Source: Haemophilus sp. C1
GTDB lineage: Bacteria; Pseudomonadota; Gammaproteobacteria; Enterobacterales; Pasteurellaceae
Direction: 5' to 3'
Assembly: GCF_001276515.1 (NCBI RefSeq)
Contig: NZ_LDVZ01000013.1
Coordinates: 1-54,874 of the forward strand
Length of the DNA: 54,874 nucleotides
Position 1 is the first letter of the stretch. Each line of letters opens with the position of its first letter. Positions 24,626 to 33,629 of this stretch are shown in pieces. The notes under the pieces are model-generated. The model did no database searches and had not been told where the DNA came from. It saw only the letters and a list, made by a program, of their open reading frames with translations. Position numbers and translations under genes: made by a program.

Positions 24626-25615
24626 CAGAATGTTTGAAAATTCTTCTAACATTTCTTTTGGCCATACGCTTGATTGCACTTCACCAATATGTTTTTTACG
24701 AAGTAAAAGCATCGCTAAGCGAGATTGACCGATACCACCGCCGATAGTTAATGGTAATTTCCCGCCTAATAAATCTTGGTGCCAATCCATTTTTAAACGG
24801 TCTTCATCGCCTGTTAAGCCAACTTGTAAGCGTAATGCACTTTCATCGACACGGATACCCATTGAGGAAAGTTCAAAGGCTTTGCCTAATTGGTCGTTCC
24901 ATACCAAAATATCGCCATTTAATCCTTTGTAGCCATTTTCAGATTCTGTTGTCCAGTCATCATAATCTGGTGCGCGGCCATCGTGAGGTTTGCCATCTGA
25001 AAGTTTGCCACCAATTCCGATCAAGAATACTGCGCCGTATTCTTTACAAATTGCGTTTTCACGTTCTTTACTGCTTAAATCTGGATAGCGTTTGACTAAA
25101 TCTTCACTATGCACAAAGGTAATCTGTTTTGGAAGAATGGAAGGAATATCAAAACGTGCTTCTACGGCTAATTCCGTTAAACGAATAGCACGATAAATAG
25201 AATTTACCGTTTCTTTTAAGTATGCAAAATTACGACGACCTTCAGGAATCACTTTTTCCCAGTCCCATTGATCCACATAAACAGAGTGAGTTGGGTCAAG
25301 AGAATCTTCATCTGGACGCAATGCTTTCATATGAACAAACAAGCCTTCGCCTTCTTTAAATTTGAAGCGAGCCAATGTATGGCGTTTCCATTTCGCAAGA
25401 GAATGTACAACTTCAAATACCGCATTTGGAATACATTTCACATTAACCTGTACGGCTTTTTCAATGCCAGATAAGTTATCTTGCATTCCGTTACCCACTT
25501 GGCTCAAGATCGGGCCTTGCACTTCAATAATGCCAAGTTGTTCAATAAGATTTTGGGTGAAAGTGTTCTTCACAAAGCTGATTTCTTGTTGTTGTAAAAT
25601 AAATGTCTTTTTCAT
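24623..25615 (-). CDS. asnA: Aspartate--ammonia ligase
   Basis: 330 aa, exactly the E. coli AsnA length. Makes asparagine from aspartate, ammonia and ATP; class II aminoacyl-tRNA-synthetase-like fold. The C-terminal [16 protein letters not shown] is the class II motif 3 arginine region. Its stop codon abuts the right end of an IS remnant. It is divergent from asnC, its expected regulator. Confidence 0.97.
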   Translation of the reverse strand: MKKTFILQQQEISFVKNTFTQNLIEQLGIIEVQGPILSQVGNGMQDNLSGIEKAVQVNVKCIPNAVFEVVHSLAKWKRHTLARFKFKEGEGLFVHMKALRPDEDSLDPTHSVYVDQWDWEKVIPEGRRNFAYLKETVNSIYRAIRLTELAVEARFDIPSILPKQITFVHSEDLVKRYPDLSSKERENAICKEYGAVFLIGIGGKLSDGKPHDGRAPDYDDWTTESENGYKGLNGDILVWNDQLGKAFELSSMGIRVDESALRLQVGLTGDEDRLKMDWHQDLLGGKLPLTIGGGIGQSRLAMLLLRKKHIGEVQSSVWPKEMLEEFSNIL

Positions 25616-25767
25616 TTTGATAACCTTTTTAAAGAGAAGTAATGTTTTTGAGTATTATTCAGTAAATAATGATTTTATTTCAAGTATTTTGTTTACTTTC
25701 TTTTTCTAGTTGAATATTATCTAATTCATTAGGAAAAAATTAAATAAAATCTAAAAGAGGAAGTTTT
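25616..25767. promoter_or_regulatory. Divergent asnA/asnC control region
   Basis: 152 bp of very AT-rich DNA with no uptake signal or ORF of note. By analogy with E. coli it should contain AsnC operators and both promoters; I cannot assign exact boxes. Confidence 0.5.
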
Positions 25768-26220
25768 ATGCACAACATTGATAGTTTAGATCAAAAAATA
25801 TTACGTGTACTCACTAAAGATGCGAGAACACCATACGCAGAAATGGCTAAAAATTTTGGTGTTAGTCCAGGAACGATTCATGTGCGAGTAGAAAAAATGC
25901 GTCAATCGGGCATTATTAAAGGCACAAAAGTGATTATTGATGAGCGTAAATTAGGTTATGACGTATGCTGTTTTATCGGTATTATTCTAAAAAGCGCAAA
26001 AGATTATGATAAAGTAATCAAAAAGCTAGAAAGCTTCGATGAGGTGGTGGAAGCCTATTATACAACGGGCAATTACTCAATTTTCTTAAAAGTGATGACG
26101 CACACAATCGCAGAACTACATTCTGTTTTGGCGACCAAGATTCAGTTAATAGATGAAATTCAATCCACTGAAACCTTGATTTCAATGCAAAATCCAATTT
26201 TGCGAGATATTAAACCTTAA
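25768..26220 (+). CDS. asnC: Lrp/AsnC-family regulator AsnC
   Basis: 150 aa (E. coli 152). N-terminal winged HTH (residues about 5-60, with YAEMAKNFGVSPGTIHVRV) and a C-terminal ligand-binding RAM/AsnC domain. Activates asnA when asparagine is low in E. coli. GAGGAAG precedes the ATG. Confidence 0.95.
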   Translation: MHNIDSLDQKILRVLTKDARTPYAEMAKNFGVSPGTIHVRVEKMRQSGIIKGTKVIIDERKLGYDVCCFIGIILKSAKDYDKVIKKLESFDEVVEAYYTTGNYSIFLKVMTHTIAELHSVLATKIQLIDEIQSTETLISMQNPILRDIKP

Positions 26221-26246
26221 AAGCACAGAAAAGTGCGGTAAGATTT

Positions 26247-26642
26247 TTATTCAAATTTATCTTGGTGTTTAAATTTCAATAAATCTCTCCGCTCTTTTTT
26301 GTTTGGGCGACGATCAGGATGGGGCATTGAAAGGGAATTATTTTTTCTTGCCCACGCTATTTCTTCTCTTTTTTTCACGCTATTTTCGGTTTCTTGATAA
26401 AGTAATTGCGCTTCTGGCGCACCTCGGCGTTGATCGCTTAACGCAAGGATTTGAATTTCTTTTTCTTCGTTTCCTTGGCGAAGTTTTAACATTGCACCCA
26501 CTTCTACAATTTTACTTACTTTCGCACGTTGATTGTTGTAATGCACTTTACCACTTTCAATCATGGCTTTAGCAATGCTCCGTGTTTTGTAAAATCGGGC
26601 AGCCCACAACCATTTATCTAATCTGACTTCTTTTTCTGCCAT
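26247..26642 (-). CDS. hslR: Ribosome-associated heat shock protein Hsp15
   Basis: 131 aa (E. coli 133). S4 RNA-binding domain at about residues 7-65 (VRLDKWLWAARFYKTRS), then a basic C-terminal tail. Hsp15 binds free 50S subunits that carry stalled peptidyl-tRNA. The start is the ATG at 26642 with AAGGA in front; the frame is open 37 codons further upstream, but this adds a hydrophobic stretch not found in the family. Convergent with asnC; an uptake signal lies between them near 26231. Confidence 0.93.
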   Translation of the reverse strand: MAEKEVRLDKWLWAARFYKTRSIAKAMIESGKVHYNNQRAKVSKIVEVGAMLKLRQGNEEKEIQILALSDQRRGAPEAQLLYQETENSVKKREEIAWARKNNSLSMPHPDRRPNKKERRDLLKFKHQDKFE

Positions 26643-26815
26643 TATTTTTTCCTTATTTTTGATTAAGCAAAATAGTACCACAAAGAATGCTAATGAACTG
26701 TTATTAAAAATTTTATTCTTTAATAAGACTTTTATTAAATGAAAAAAAATCAAAACAGGTTACTTTAAACATTTTTCAATAAAACAAAATTTATGTTAAA
26801 AAAACTTGAAAAATG

Positions 26816-26863
26816 GTCAAATTTTTGACAAGGTTGAGCGGTTTTCTTTTTTAAGCTCAAGGA
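26816..26863 (+). promoter_or_regulatory. Possible operator and leader hairpin before the OPT transporter
   Basis: A 14-base palindrome GTCAAATTTTTGAC lies at 26816-26829. A 6-bp stem, TTGAGC (26834-26839) with GCTCAA (26855-26860), overlaps the AAGGA ribosome site (26859-26863) of the next gene. The hairpin could mask that site. Confidence 0.35.
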
Positions 26864-26870
26864 ACAATTT

Positions 26871-28859
26871 ATGCATAACGAAAACTTAAAAGAATTGACC
26901 GTTCGAGGAATTATCCTCGGCGCATTGATTACAGTGATTTTCACTGCATCCAATGTGTATCTCGGTCTAAAAGTGGGAATGACATTTGCGTCATCTATTC
27001 CATCTGCTGTGATTTCTATGGCAGTACTCAAATTTTTCAAAGATTCTAGCATTCTTGAAAATAATATGGTGCAAACTCAAGCATCTTCAGCTGGTACGCT
27101 TTCTTCTGTGATCTTCGTCTTACCTGGTTTATTAATGATGGGCTACTGGCAAGATTTTCCATTCTGGCAAACTATGTTGATTTGTGCTGCTGGTGGTACA
27201 TTGGGCGTGTTATTCACTATTCCACTACGCCGTGCGATGGTGGTAAATAGTGATTTACCTTATCCTGAAGGTGTAGCGGCTGCAGAAATCTTAAAAGCAG
27301 GTAATCATACAGATGGCGACAGCGGTGTGAAAGATATTGCTTACGGTGGTGTTTTAGCGAGCTTAGTTGCATTTTTAACTAATGGTTTACGCGTTATGGC
27401 TGATGGCGCAAGTGCTTGGATTCAAACGAGTAAAGTAGCGTTCCAATTACCAATGGGCTTTTCACTTGCCTTACTCGGTGCGGGTTATTTAATTGGTATT
27501 GTGGGCGGTATTGCAATGTTAGTCGGTGTAATTTTGACTTGGGGTGTGGCAGTGCCATATTTCACAATGTCAGGAGATATTGCCGCAGATGCAAGTTTAA
27601 TTGATGCTGCGATGACCGTTTGGAAAACCAAAGTACGTTATATTGGTGTGGGGACAATTGGTATTGCTGCGATTTGGACATTGCTGATTTTAATGAAACC
27701 AATGATTGAAGGGATGGTTCATTCTTTCCGTATGCTGAAAGGTGGACAAGAGGCGTCAGAACATCGTATTGATATTGACCTTTCTCCAAAAACAATGATT
27801 TATATCTTAATTGCGACGGTTGCGTTAATTGTTATTTCATTACATCACTTTATTGCAGCGGCACCAATTTCGCCTGAGCTTTCCATTTTATTAGTGGTAG
27901 TTTGTACTTTCTTAGCTGTATTTATCGGCTTCTTTGTGGCTGCGGCTTCTGGTTATATGGCAGGTTTAGTGGGTTCATCTTCAAGCCCAATTTCTGGTAT
28001 CGGAATTATTTCTGTTATCGTGATTTCATTAGTATTGGTGTCAATCGGTAATGCTTCGGGCTTATTTGAAACCGTAGATGGTCAGAAATTTTTAACCGCA
28101 CTTACATTGTTTACGGCATCTATTGTAATCACTACAGCCTGTATTTCTAATGATAATCTACAAGATTTAAAAACGGGCTTATTAGTTGAAGCGACACCTT
28201 GGCGACAACAAGTCGCATTAATTATCGGCTGCTTTGTGGGTGCGCTTGTTATTGCGCCTGTATTAGAAATTTTATACCACGCTTATGGTTTCAGTGGTGC
28301 ATTGCCGCGTCCAGATATGGATCCGTCACAAGCCTTATCTGCGCCACAAGCAACGTTAATGACCACCATTTCTCAAGGCATTTTCACAAATAAATTGGAA
28401 TGGACTTACATCTTAACTGGTGTGGGCTTAGGTGCTGTGTTAATTACGATTGATGCGTTTTTGAAAAAAGTCAGCAACAAAGTCTTTGGCTTGCCAGTTA
28501 TTGCCGTGGGGATTGGTATTTACTTACCGCCATCAATTAATATGCCTGTGATTGTCGGAGCATTCTTAGCGTGGATTATGGCTCGCCATATTGCAAAACT
28601 TGGTAACAAAGAAGTGTCAGCTAAAGCAGAACGTTTCGGTACGCTTTTCTCTGCAGGTTTAATTGTAGGCGAAAGTTTAATGGGGGTAATTTTAGCATTC
28701 ATTATTGCGGCTTCTGTTACCACTGGTGGTTCTGAAGCGCCATTATCCTTAAATCTTGAAAACTGGGATACTATTGGCGAGTGGTTAGGGTTAATCGTAT
28801 TTATCGTGGGCATTGTGATTTTTGCATCTCGCGTATTACGTGCGAAAAAATCTGATTAA
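26871..28859 (+). CDS. OPT-family oligopeptide transporter
   Basis: 662 aa, about 15-16 membrane helices. It begins ELTVRGIILGALITVIFTASNVYLGLKVG, the signature start of the bacterial OPT (TIGR00733-type) proteins. These proton-coupled carriers are thought to take up oligopeptides or metal-peptide chelates; the substrate cannot be read from the sequence. Single gene with its own terminator. An uptake signal core lies inside (about 28096). Confidence 0.92.
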   Translation: MHNENLKELTVRGIILGALITVIFTASNVYLGLKVGMTFASSIPSAVISMAVLKFFKDSSILENNMVQTQASSAGTLSSVIFVLPGLLMMGYWQDFPFWQTMLICAAGGTLGVLFTIPLRRAMVVNSDLPYPEGVAAAEILKAGNHTDGDSGVKDIAYGGVLASLVAFLTNGLRVMADGASAWIQTSKVAFQLPMGFSLALLGAGYLIGIVGGIAMLVGVILTWGVAVPYFTMSGDIAADASLIDAAMTVWKTKVRYIGVGTIGIAAIWTLLILMKPMIEGMVHSFRMLKGGQEASEHRIDIDLSPKTMIYILIATVALIVISLHHFIAAAPISPELSILLVVVCTFLAVFIGFFVAAASGYMAGLVGSSSSPISGIGIISVIVISLVLVSIGNASGLFETVDGQKFLTALTLFTASIVITTACISNDNLQDLKTGLLVEATPWRQQVALIIGCFVGALVIAPVLEILYHAYGFSGALPRPDMDPSQALSAPQATLMTTISQGIFTNKLEWTYILTGVGLGAVLITIDAFLKKVSNKVFGLPVIAVGIGIYLPPSINMPVIVGAFLAWIMARHIAKLGNKEVSAKAERFGTLFSAGLIVGESLMGVILAFIIAASVTTGGSEAPLSLNLENWDTIGEWLGLIVFIVGIVIFASRVLRAKKSD

Positions 28860-28877
28860 TCCTTAAATTTATTTTAG

Positions 28878-28909
28878 AATAGGCTACCTTTTGGATAGCC
28901 TATTTTTTA
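28878..28909 (+). terminator. Terminator of the OPT transporter gene
   Basis: Stem AATAGGCTA (28878-28886) with TAGCCTATT (28896-28904), then a run of T. The T run ends two bases before the ATG of the next ORF. Confidence 0.8.
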
Positions 28910-28911
28910 TT

Positions 28912-29328
28912 ATGAAATCTTACTTAAAAACACTTATTTTTTTCCCTCTAATTTTACAAGTAATCGTCACCGCACTTTTGATTTGGTTCGATGATGATTC
29001 AAGTGGCGTTATCGTTCCTTTTTCTAGATATGCTCTCACAGTATTTCTTCTCGCCACCATTCCCGCATTTTTAATCGCACTTTTAGCCGCAAAATTCCGT
29101 TATACACGTTATAATATTGCCTCGATTGTATTAGTTTCCTCTATCATTTCATTTGTTTACTGCAATATGGCATCTTATTTTTATTTGTTATTACTTGGCG
29201 AACAAGAATCATCCTTTTGGGAATGGGTAACGAATGGAGGATTATCGCTCGGATTAGTGAGTACGTGCGGAATGGTTTTTTATGCTCTATTTGTTATGCC
29301 GTGGTTGCTGCCAAAAACAAGAGAATAA
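28912..29328 (+). CDS. Small inner-membrane protein of unknown function
   Basis: 138 aa with four predicted membrane segments (about residues 5-25, 41-59, 67-92 and 111-131). I take the ATG at 28912; there is no clear ribosome site because the upstream bases are the T run of the preceding terminator. The frame is open seven codons further upstream into the hairpin. No family recognised. It lies 4 bp ahead of cysQ and is probably co-transcribed with it. Confidence 0.75.
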   Translation: MKSYLKTLIFFPLILQVIVTALLIWFDDDSSGVIVPFSRYALTVFLLATIPAFLIALLAAKFRYTRYNIASIVLVSSIISFVYCNMASYFYLLLLGEQESSFWEWVTNGGLSLGLVSTCGMVFYALFVMPWLLPKTRE

Positions 29329-29332
29329 TTTT

Positions 29333-30142
29333 ATGCTGACGCTAAACGAACATTTACTTAACCAAGTATTGTTGATTGCTTATCAAGCAGGTAAGCATTT
29401 GCAACAGTTTTATCAAAAACAGGTTCATGTTGAATTGAAAGAAGACAACACGCCTGTGACGGAAGCGGATCTTTTTGTGAGCCAATTTTTAACCGAAAAA
29501 TTGACCGCACTTTTCCCTAATGTTCCCGTTCTTTCTGAAGAAAATTGTCATATTTCCTTTGAAGAACGTAAAAATTGGAAAGAATATTGGTTGATTGATC
29601 CTCTTGATGGCACACAACAATTTATTAATCGTACCGATCAATTTTCTGTGTTGATAACCTTAGTTCGTAAAAATAAACCCGTGTTAAGCGTTATTCATGC
29701 GCCAATTTTATCGATAACTTATTATGCAATGCGTGATTTCGGCGCATTTAAAAAACAACTGGATCAGGTAAAAAAACTCACTAAAAACACGACAAATTTT
29801 GACCGCCCTTTACGAATTGCCGTAGGTGCAACTACTTCACAAGAAAAAGTGCGGTCGATTTTACCGAAGGATTTTCCTTGTGAATTTGTTGTGGTCGGTT
29901 CAAGTAGCTTAAAAAGCGGTTTGGTGGCTGAAGGCGCAGTAGATTGTTATGTTCGTTTAGGACAAACAGGCGAATGGGATACAGCTGGTGCTGAAGTGCT
30001 GCTGGGGGAAACTCACGGTGCTATTTTTGACTCTCATTTTGAGCCTTTAACCTATAACCAGCGTGAAACCTTGATTAATCCGCATTTTGTCATGGTGGGT
30101 GATCAATCGTGCGATTGGCGTTCTGTCTTTCAATTTAATTGA
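29333..30142 (+). CDS. cysQ: 3'(2'),5'-bisphosphate nucleotidase CysQ
   Basis: 269 aa (E. coli 246), inositol monophosphatase superfamily. It hydrolyses PAP (3'-phosphoadenosine 5'-phosphate), and PAPS-derived nucleotides. Metal ligands appear in SEEN (68-71), DPLDGT (89-94) and the C-terminal GEWDTAGAEVLL. Start ATG at 29333; the open upstream frame overlaps the previous gene. Two uptake signal cores lie in the gene (about 29505 and 29849). Confidence 0.93.
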   Translation: MLTLNEHLLNQVLLIAYQAGKHLQQFYQKQVHVELKEDNTPVTEADLFVSQFLTEKLTALFPNVPVLSEENCHISFEERKNWKEYWLIDPLDGTQQFINRTDQFSVLITLVRKNKPVLSVIHAPILSITYYAMRDFGAFKKQLDQVKKLTKNTTNFDRPLRIAVGATTSQEKVRSILPKDFPCEFVVVGSSSLKSGLVAEGAVDCYVRLGQTGEWDTAGAEVLLGETHGAIFDSHFEPLTYNQRETLINPHFVMVGDQSCDWRSVFQFN

Positions 30143-30217
30143 TTGGTTCGATTGGTTTTTTTCTCTAGAATACGGCATCATTTTCTGATATTACTCGGAA
30201 TCTTATAAGGAATAATT

Positions 30218-31702
30218 ATGCAAACTGATAATAACTGTATCGTCATTTTTGGCGCGTCTGGTGACTTAACTCACCGTAAACTCATTACAGCTCTTTATAA
30301 TCTCTACAAAATCGGGCGTTTGAGTGAAAATTTTTCCGTTCTAGGTGTTGCTCGCTCTGAGTTGAACGATGAAACTTTCCGCGAAAAAATGCGTGAGGCG
30401 TTAATCCATAATGAAGAAACAACACCAGAAACCTTAGATGCTTTCTGCTCTCATCTTTATTACCAAGCTGTGAATACTTCGGATGCTCAAGATTATGGCA
30501 AACTTGTTCCACGCTTAGATGATCTTCATGATAAATATAAAACCTGTGGTAACACCCTTTACTATATGTCCACTCCGCCAAGTCTTTATGGCGTGATTCC
30601 TGAGTGTTTGGCTGCACATGGTTTAAATACGGAAGAATATGGCTGGAAACGTATTATCGTTGAAAAACCTTTTGGTTATGATGAAAAAACAGCGCAAGCA
30701 TTAGACATACAAATCCATCGTTTCTTTGAAGAACACCAAATTTATCGTATCGACCATTATTTAGGTAAAGAAACTGTTCAAAACTTGCTTGTATTACGTT
30801 TCTCAAATGGTTGGTTTGAACCGCTTTGGAACCGTAATTTCATTGATTATGTAGAAATTACGGGTGCAGAATCTATTGGCGTGGAAGAGCGCGGTGGCTA
30901 TTATGATGGTTCTGGCGCAATGCGAGATATGTTCCAAAACCATTTATTGCAAGTATTAGCAATGGTTGCAATGGAGCCGCCAGCGATTATTAATGCGAAT
31001 TCAATGCGTGATGAAGTAGCAAAAGTGATGCATAGTTTGCGACCATTAACTGCAGAAGATATGGAGCATAATCTCGTTTTAGGTCAATACATTGCGGCTG
31101 AAATTAACGGCAAAATGGAAAAGGGCTATCTAGAAGAAAAAGGTGTGCCTGCAGATTCTCGCACTGAAACCTATATCGCATTGCGTTGTGAAATTGAAAA
31201 CTGGCGTTGGGCTGGTGTGCCGTTCTATGTCCGTACGGGTAAACGCTTACCGGCTCGTGTGACCGAAATTGTGATCCATTTTAAAACCACACCACATCCT
31301 GTATTCAGCCAAAATGCACCAGAGAATAAATTGATTATTCGTATTCAACCTGATGAAGCTATTTCAATGCGTTTTGGTTTGAAAAAACCAGGTGCAGGTT
31401 TTGAAGCGAAAGAAGTATCAATGGATTTCCGTTATGCAGATTTAGCAGGCGCACAAGTATTAACCGCTTATGAACGCTTATTGTTAGATGCGATGAAAGG
31501 TGATGCAACCTTGTTTGCTCGTACTGATGCTGTGCATGCCGCATGGAAATTTGTGCAACCGATTTTAGATTACAAAGCTAATGGTGGTCGTATTCACGAA
31601 TATGAAGCTGGCACTTGGGGCCCTGTGGCAGCCGATAAATTAATCGCAAAACAAGGTAAGGTTTGGCGTAAACCAAGTGGATTAATGAAGAAAAAAGTGT
31701 AA
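30218..31702 (+). CDS. zwf: Glucose-6-phosphate 1-dehydrogenase
   Basis: 494 aa (E. coli 491). First enzyme of the oxidative pentose phosphate pathway. NADP-binding [10 protein letters not shown] starts at residue 12; the active-site RIDHYLGKE is at 177-185. TAAGGA precedes the ATG. It heads a zwf-pgl-gnd series of the three oxidative steps, interrupted by accessory DNA between pgl and gnd. Confidence 0.98.
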   Translation: MQTDNNCIVIFGASGDLTHRKLITALYNLYKIGRLSENFSVLGVARSELNDETFREKMREALIHNEETTPETLDAFCSHLYYQAVNTSDAQDYGKLVPRLDDLHDKYKTCGNTLYYMSTPPSLYGVIPECLAAHGLNTEEYGWKRIIVEKPFGYDEKTAQALDIQIHRFFEEHQIYRIDHYLGKETVQNLLVLRFSNGWFEPLWNRNFIDYVEITGAESIGVEERGGYYDGSGAMRDMFQNHLLQVLAMVAMEPPAIINANSMRDEVAKVMHSLRPLTAEDMEHNLVLGQYIAAEINGKMEKGYLEEKGVPADSRTETYIALRCEIENWRWAGVPFYVRTGKRLPARVTEIVIHFKTTPHPVFSQNAPENKLIIRIQPDEAISMRFGLKKPGAGFEAKEVSMDFRYADLAGAQVLTAYERLLLDAMKGDATLFARTDAVHAAWKFVQPILDYKANGGRIHEYEAGTWGPVAADKLIAKQGKVWRKPSGLMKKKV

Positions 31703-31711
31703 CGATGATGA

Positions 31712-31828
31712 GCCTAGGGTAGGTATACCCTAGGCTAGCAAGAGTACTCCCTCTCTAGGGTAAAATTACTGTTCCCCAAAGGGGAACCACTATCACGATA
31801 ATTAGCCGTGGGTATACCTACCCACGGC
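31712..31828. repeat. BIME-like set of hairpins between zwf and pgl
   Basis: Hairpin 1: GCCTAGGGT (31712-31720) with ACCCTAGGC (31727-31735). Hairpin 2: GCCGTGGGT (31805-31813) with ACCCACGGC (31820-31828). Their centres, GGGTAGGTATACCC and GGGTATACCTACCC, are exact reverse complements, so the two are inverted copies. Between them lies a perfect GTTCCCC-AAA-GGGGAAC hairpin (31771-31787) and a small CCCT-CTCT-AGGG. The whole 117-bp block fills the zwf-pgl gap. Confidence 0.75.
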
Positions 31829-31846
31829 ATCACAAACGGAACAGCA

Positions 31847-32545
31847 ATGAACACCATCATTTTCCCTGCCGCTCAAGATGCGGTCGAAAAAATCGCTCAA
31901 GAATTTGTGATCTATAGCCAATTAACTCACCCTGTGCATATTTCCCTTTCGGGTGGCTCAACGCCTAAGTTGCTATTTAAAACCTTAGCCAAATCATCTT
32001 ATGCTGAACAAATTAACTGGAAAAATCTGCATTTTTGGTGGGGCGATGATCGTATGGTTCCGCCATCTGATCCTGAAAGCAACTATGGCGAAGTGCAAAA
32101 ACTCTTATTCGATCACATTCAAATTCCAGCAGAAAATATCCATCGAATTTGTGGTGAAAATGAACCGCACTTTGAGCTAAAACGTTTCGAAGAAGAATTA
32201 AGTGCGGTCATTCCAAACGGTATTTTTGATTGGATCATTTTAGGCATGGGAACTGATGGTCATACCGCCTCTCTCTTCCCACATCAAACCAATTTTGATG
32301 ATGAAAACCTTGCTGTCATTGCCAAGCACCCTGAAAGCGGTCAAATCCGCATTTCTAAAACAGCCAAACTCATCGAACAAGCCAAACGCATTACCTATTT
32401 GGTGACAGGCGAAAGCAAAGCGGATATTTTAAAAGAAATCCAAACGACTCCAGCTGAAAACCTGCCTTACCCTGCAGCAAAAATTAAAGCAAAAAATGGG
32501 GTGACGGAATGGTATTTGGATAAAGCGGCGGCAAAATTGCTATAA
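31847..32545 (+). CDS. pgl: 6-phosphogluconolactonase
   Basis: 232 aa, DevB/SOL-type lactonase. Hydrolyses 6-phosphogluconolactone after Zwf. Signatures: SGGSTPKLLFKTL near residue 37, WGDDRMVPP near 66 and ILGMGTDGHTASLFP near 130. The ATG at 31847 fits the family length; the frame is open 13 codons earlier into the hairpin block. Two uptake signals in the gene (near 32165 and 32203). The last 32 bases before its final codons are repeated exactly 1,890 bp downstream. Confidence 0.95.
   Translation: MNTIIFPAAQDAVEKIAQEFVIYSQLTHPVHISLSGGSTPKLLFKTLAKSSYAEQINWKNLHFWWGDDRMVPPSDPESNYGEVQKLLFDHIQIPAENIHRICGENEPHFELKRFEEELSAVIPNGIFDWIILGMGTDGHTASLFPHQTNFDDENLAVIAKHPESGQIRISKTAKLIEQAKRITYLVTGESKADILKEIQTTPAENLPYPAAKIKAKNGVTEWYLDKAAAKLL
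32501..32532 (+). repeat. Direct repeat, copy 1 (pgl 3' end)
   Basis: 32 bases starting GTGACGGAATGG, encoding VTEWYLDKAA of Pgl. An exact copy lies at 34391-34422 in the same orientation. The two copies bracket the accessory patch between pgl and gnd. Confidence 0.9.
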
Positions 32546-32571
32546 TAAATTGAGTATCGCAGGCTTGCAAA

Positions 32572-32964
32572 ATGATAGACTACAAAGTGAATGAACCAAT
32601 TGCAGTTAGACAATTTATTGAATTGCTAAATAAAACAACGCTCGGGGCACGCCGTCCGTTAGAGGATGAAAAACGCGTCGCAGCGATGTTGTACCATGCA
32701 GATTTATTAGTTACTGCTTGGGATGGTGAACAATTAGTGGGCATAGCACGTTCCGTGACGGATTTTGCCTATTGCTGTTATTTATCTGATTTAGCGGTTG
32801 ATGAACAATATCAAAAACAAGGTATTGGATTGCAATTGATTGAACACACTAAACAAGCCTTACATCCAAAAGCCAAAATCGTGCTGTTATCAGCTCCACA
32901 AGCTGTAGATTATTATCCGCATATTGGATTTACACAGCATATGAGTGCGTGGACGAGGAGTTAA
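32572..32964 (+). CDS. GNAT-family N-acetyltransferase
   Basis: 130 aa. Acetyl-CoA-binding motif A is visible as DLAVDEQYQKQGIGLQLIEHT (about residues 79-99), and a C-terminal YYPHIGF is the usual GNAT beta-bulge/motif B region. Acceptor unknown. It lies between pgl and gnd. A degenerate partial copy of its 3' third lies at 33371-33532. Confidence 0.88.
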   Translation: MIDYKVNEPIAVRQFIELLNKTTLGARRPLEDEKRVAAMLYHADLLVTAWDGEQLVGIARSVTDFAYCCYLSDLAVDEQYQKQGIGLQLIEHTKQALHPKAKIVLLSAPQAVDYYPHIGFTQHMSAWTRS

Positions 32965-33024
32965 TTTATTAGCATTGTACGGACTAAAATAAGATATAGA
33001 TACATCAGATGCGGAGTTACTTTA

Positions 33025-33357
33025 ATGTTAAATTTAGATAATAAAAAATTTATTGCTGTTGAAAACACTGCAAATGGTGAGGTCAGCAGCCAAACCGAAT
33101 TTCATTACCATCAACAAGGTAAAATGATTTGGGCAGAATATGGTGGCGGTGAAATTTTAAAAGGCTTTTTAATTGGGAAATGGATTGACGATACTCAAAT
33201 TGAATTTACGTATCAACATTTAAATCAATCTCTAGAAAATCGTTTGGGGCGTTGCTGTACAACATTTTCTTTAGAAGAAAGTAAACTCATCGGTCATGAA
33301 AAATGGCAGTGGCTAGACACGTTAGAGCAAGGCAGCTCTTTAATTAAAGAAATTTAA
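33025..33357 (+). CDS. Conserved small hypothetical protein (family often named n-acetylglutamate synthase)
   Basis: 110 aa, no membrane segment or signal. Rich in beta-strand: repeating glycine turns (AEYGGGEILKGFLIGKW, FTYQHLNQ, HEKWQWLDT) suggest a small antiparallel barrel. Homologues I recall are commonly labelled n-acetylglutamate synthase, but it has no GNAT or kinase-like domain, so that name is unreliable. CGGAG precedes the ATG. Function unknown. Confidence 0.75.
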   Translation: MLNLDNKKFIAVENTANGEVSSQTEFHYHQQGKMIWAEYGGGEILKGFLIGKWIDDTQIEFTYQHLNQSLENRLGRCCTTFSLEESKLIGHEKWQWLDTLEQGSSLIKEI

Positions 33358-33370
33358 AAGAAGTTTTGCT

Positions 33371-33532
33371 ATAGAATATCAGAAACAAGGTATCATCTTG
33401 TAGTTGATTGAACACACTAAACAAGCCTTGCCCCACAAGCACAAAATTGTGCTTTTATCTACTTCACAAGCCGTGAATTATTATCCATATATTGGATTTT
33501 CTCAGCATGTGAGTGCGTGGACGAAGAGTTAA
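33371..33532 (+). pseudogene. Partial duplicate of the GNAT gene, 3' end only
   Basis: This 162-bp stretch matches the 3' end of the acetyltransferase gene at about 32805-32964: shared words include TTGATTGAACACACTAAAC, ATTATTATCC, ATATTGGATTT and GAGTGCGTGGACGA before a TAA. Substitutions and an early stop (TAG) break the frame. No start is present. It looks like the scar of a tandem duplication that covered GNAT and the 110-aa gene. Confidence 0.85.
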
Positions 33533-33552
33533 AAAAATACTTGGAAAGGTGG

Positions 33553-33608
33553 CCGCACTTTTGTGTAGCAAGAAGATAGATTACTGATAGCGCACGCTTC
33601 ATAGCGTG
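33553..33608 (+). repeat. 56-bp direct repeat, copy 1, with REP-like hairpin
   Basis: Begins with an uptake-signal-like CCGCACTTTTG, continues GTAGCAAGAAGAT and ends in a hairpin GCACGCT-tcat-AGCGTGC (33592-33609). Matches 34278-34333 with four mismatches in 56. The copies flank the nuclease-like pseudogene. Confidence 0.85.
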
Positions 33609-33629
33609 CACCATCATAGGGAGAAAGCA

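Noticed and set aside
24751..25095. 114-aa plus-strand frame inside asnA
   Set aside because: Shadow of asnA with low-complexity composition; no start signals.
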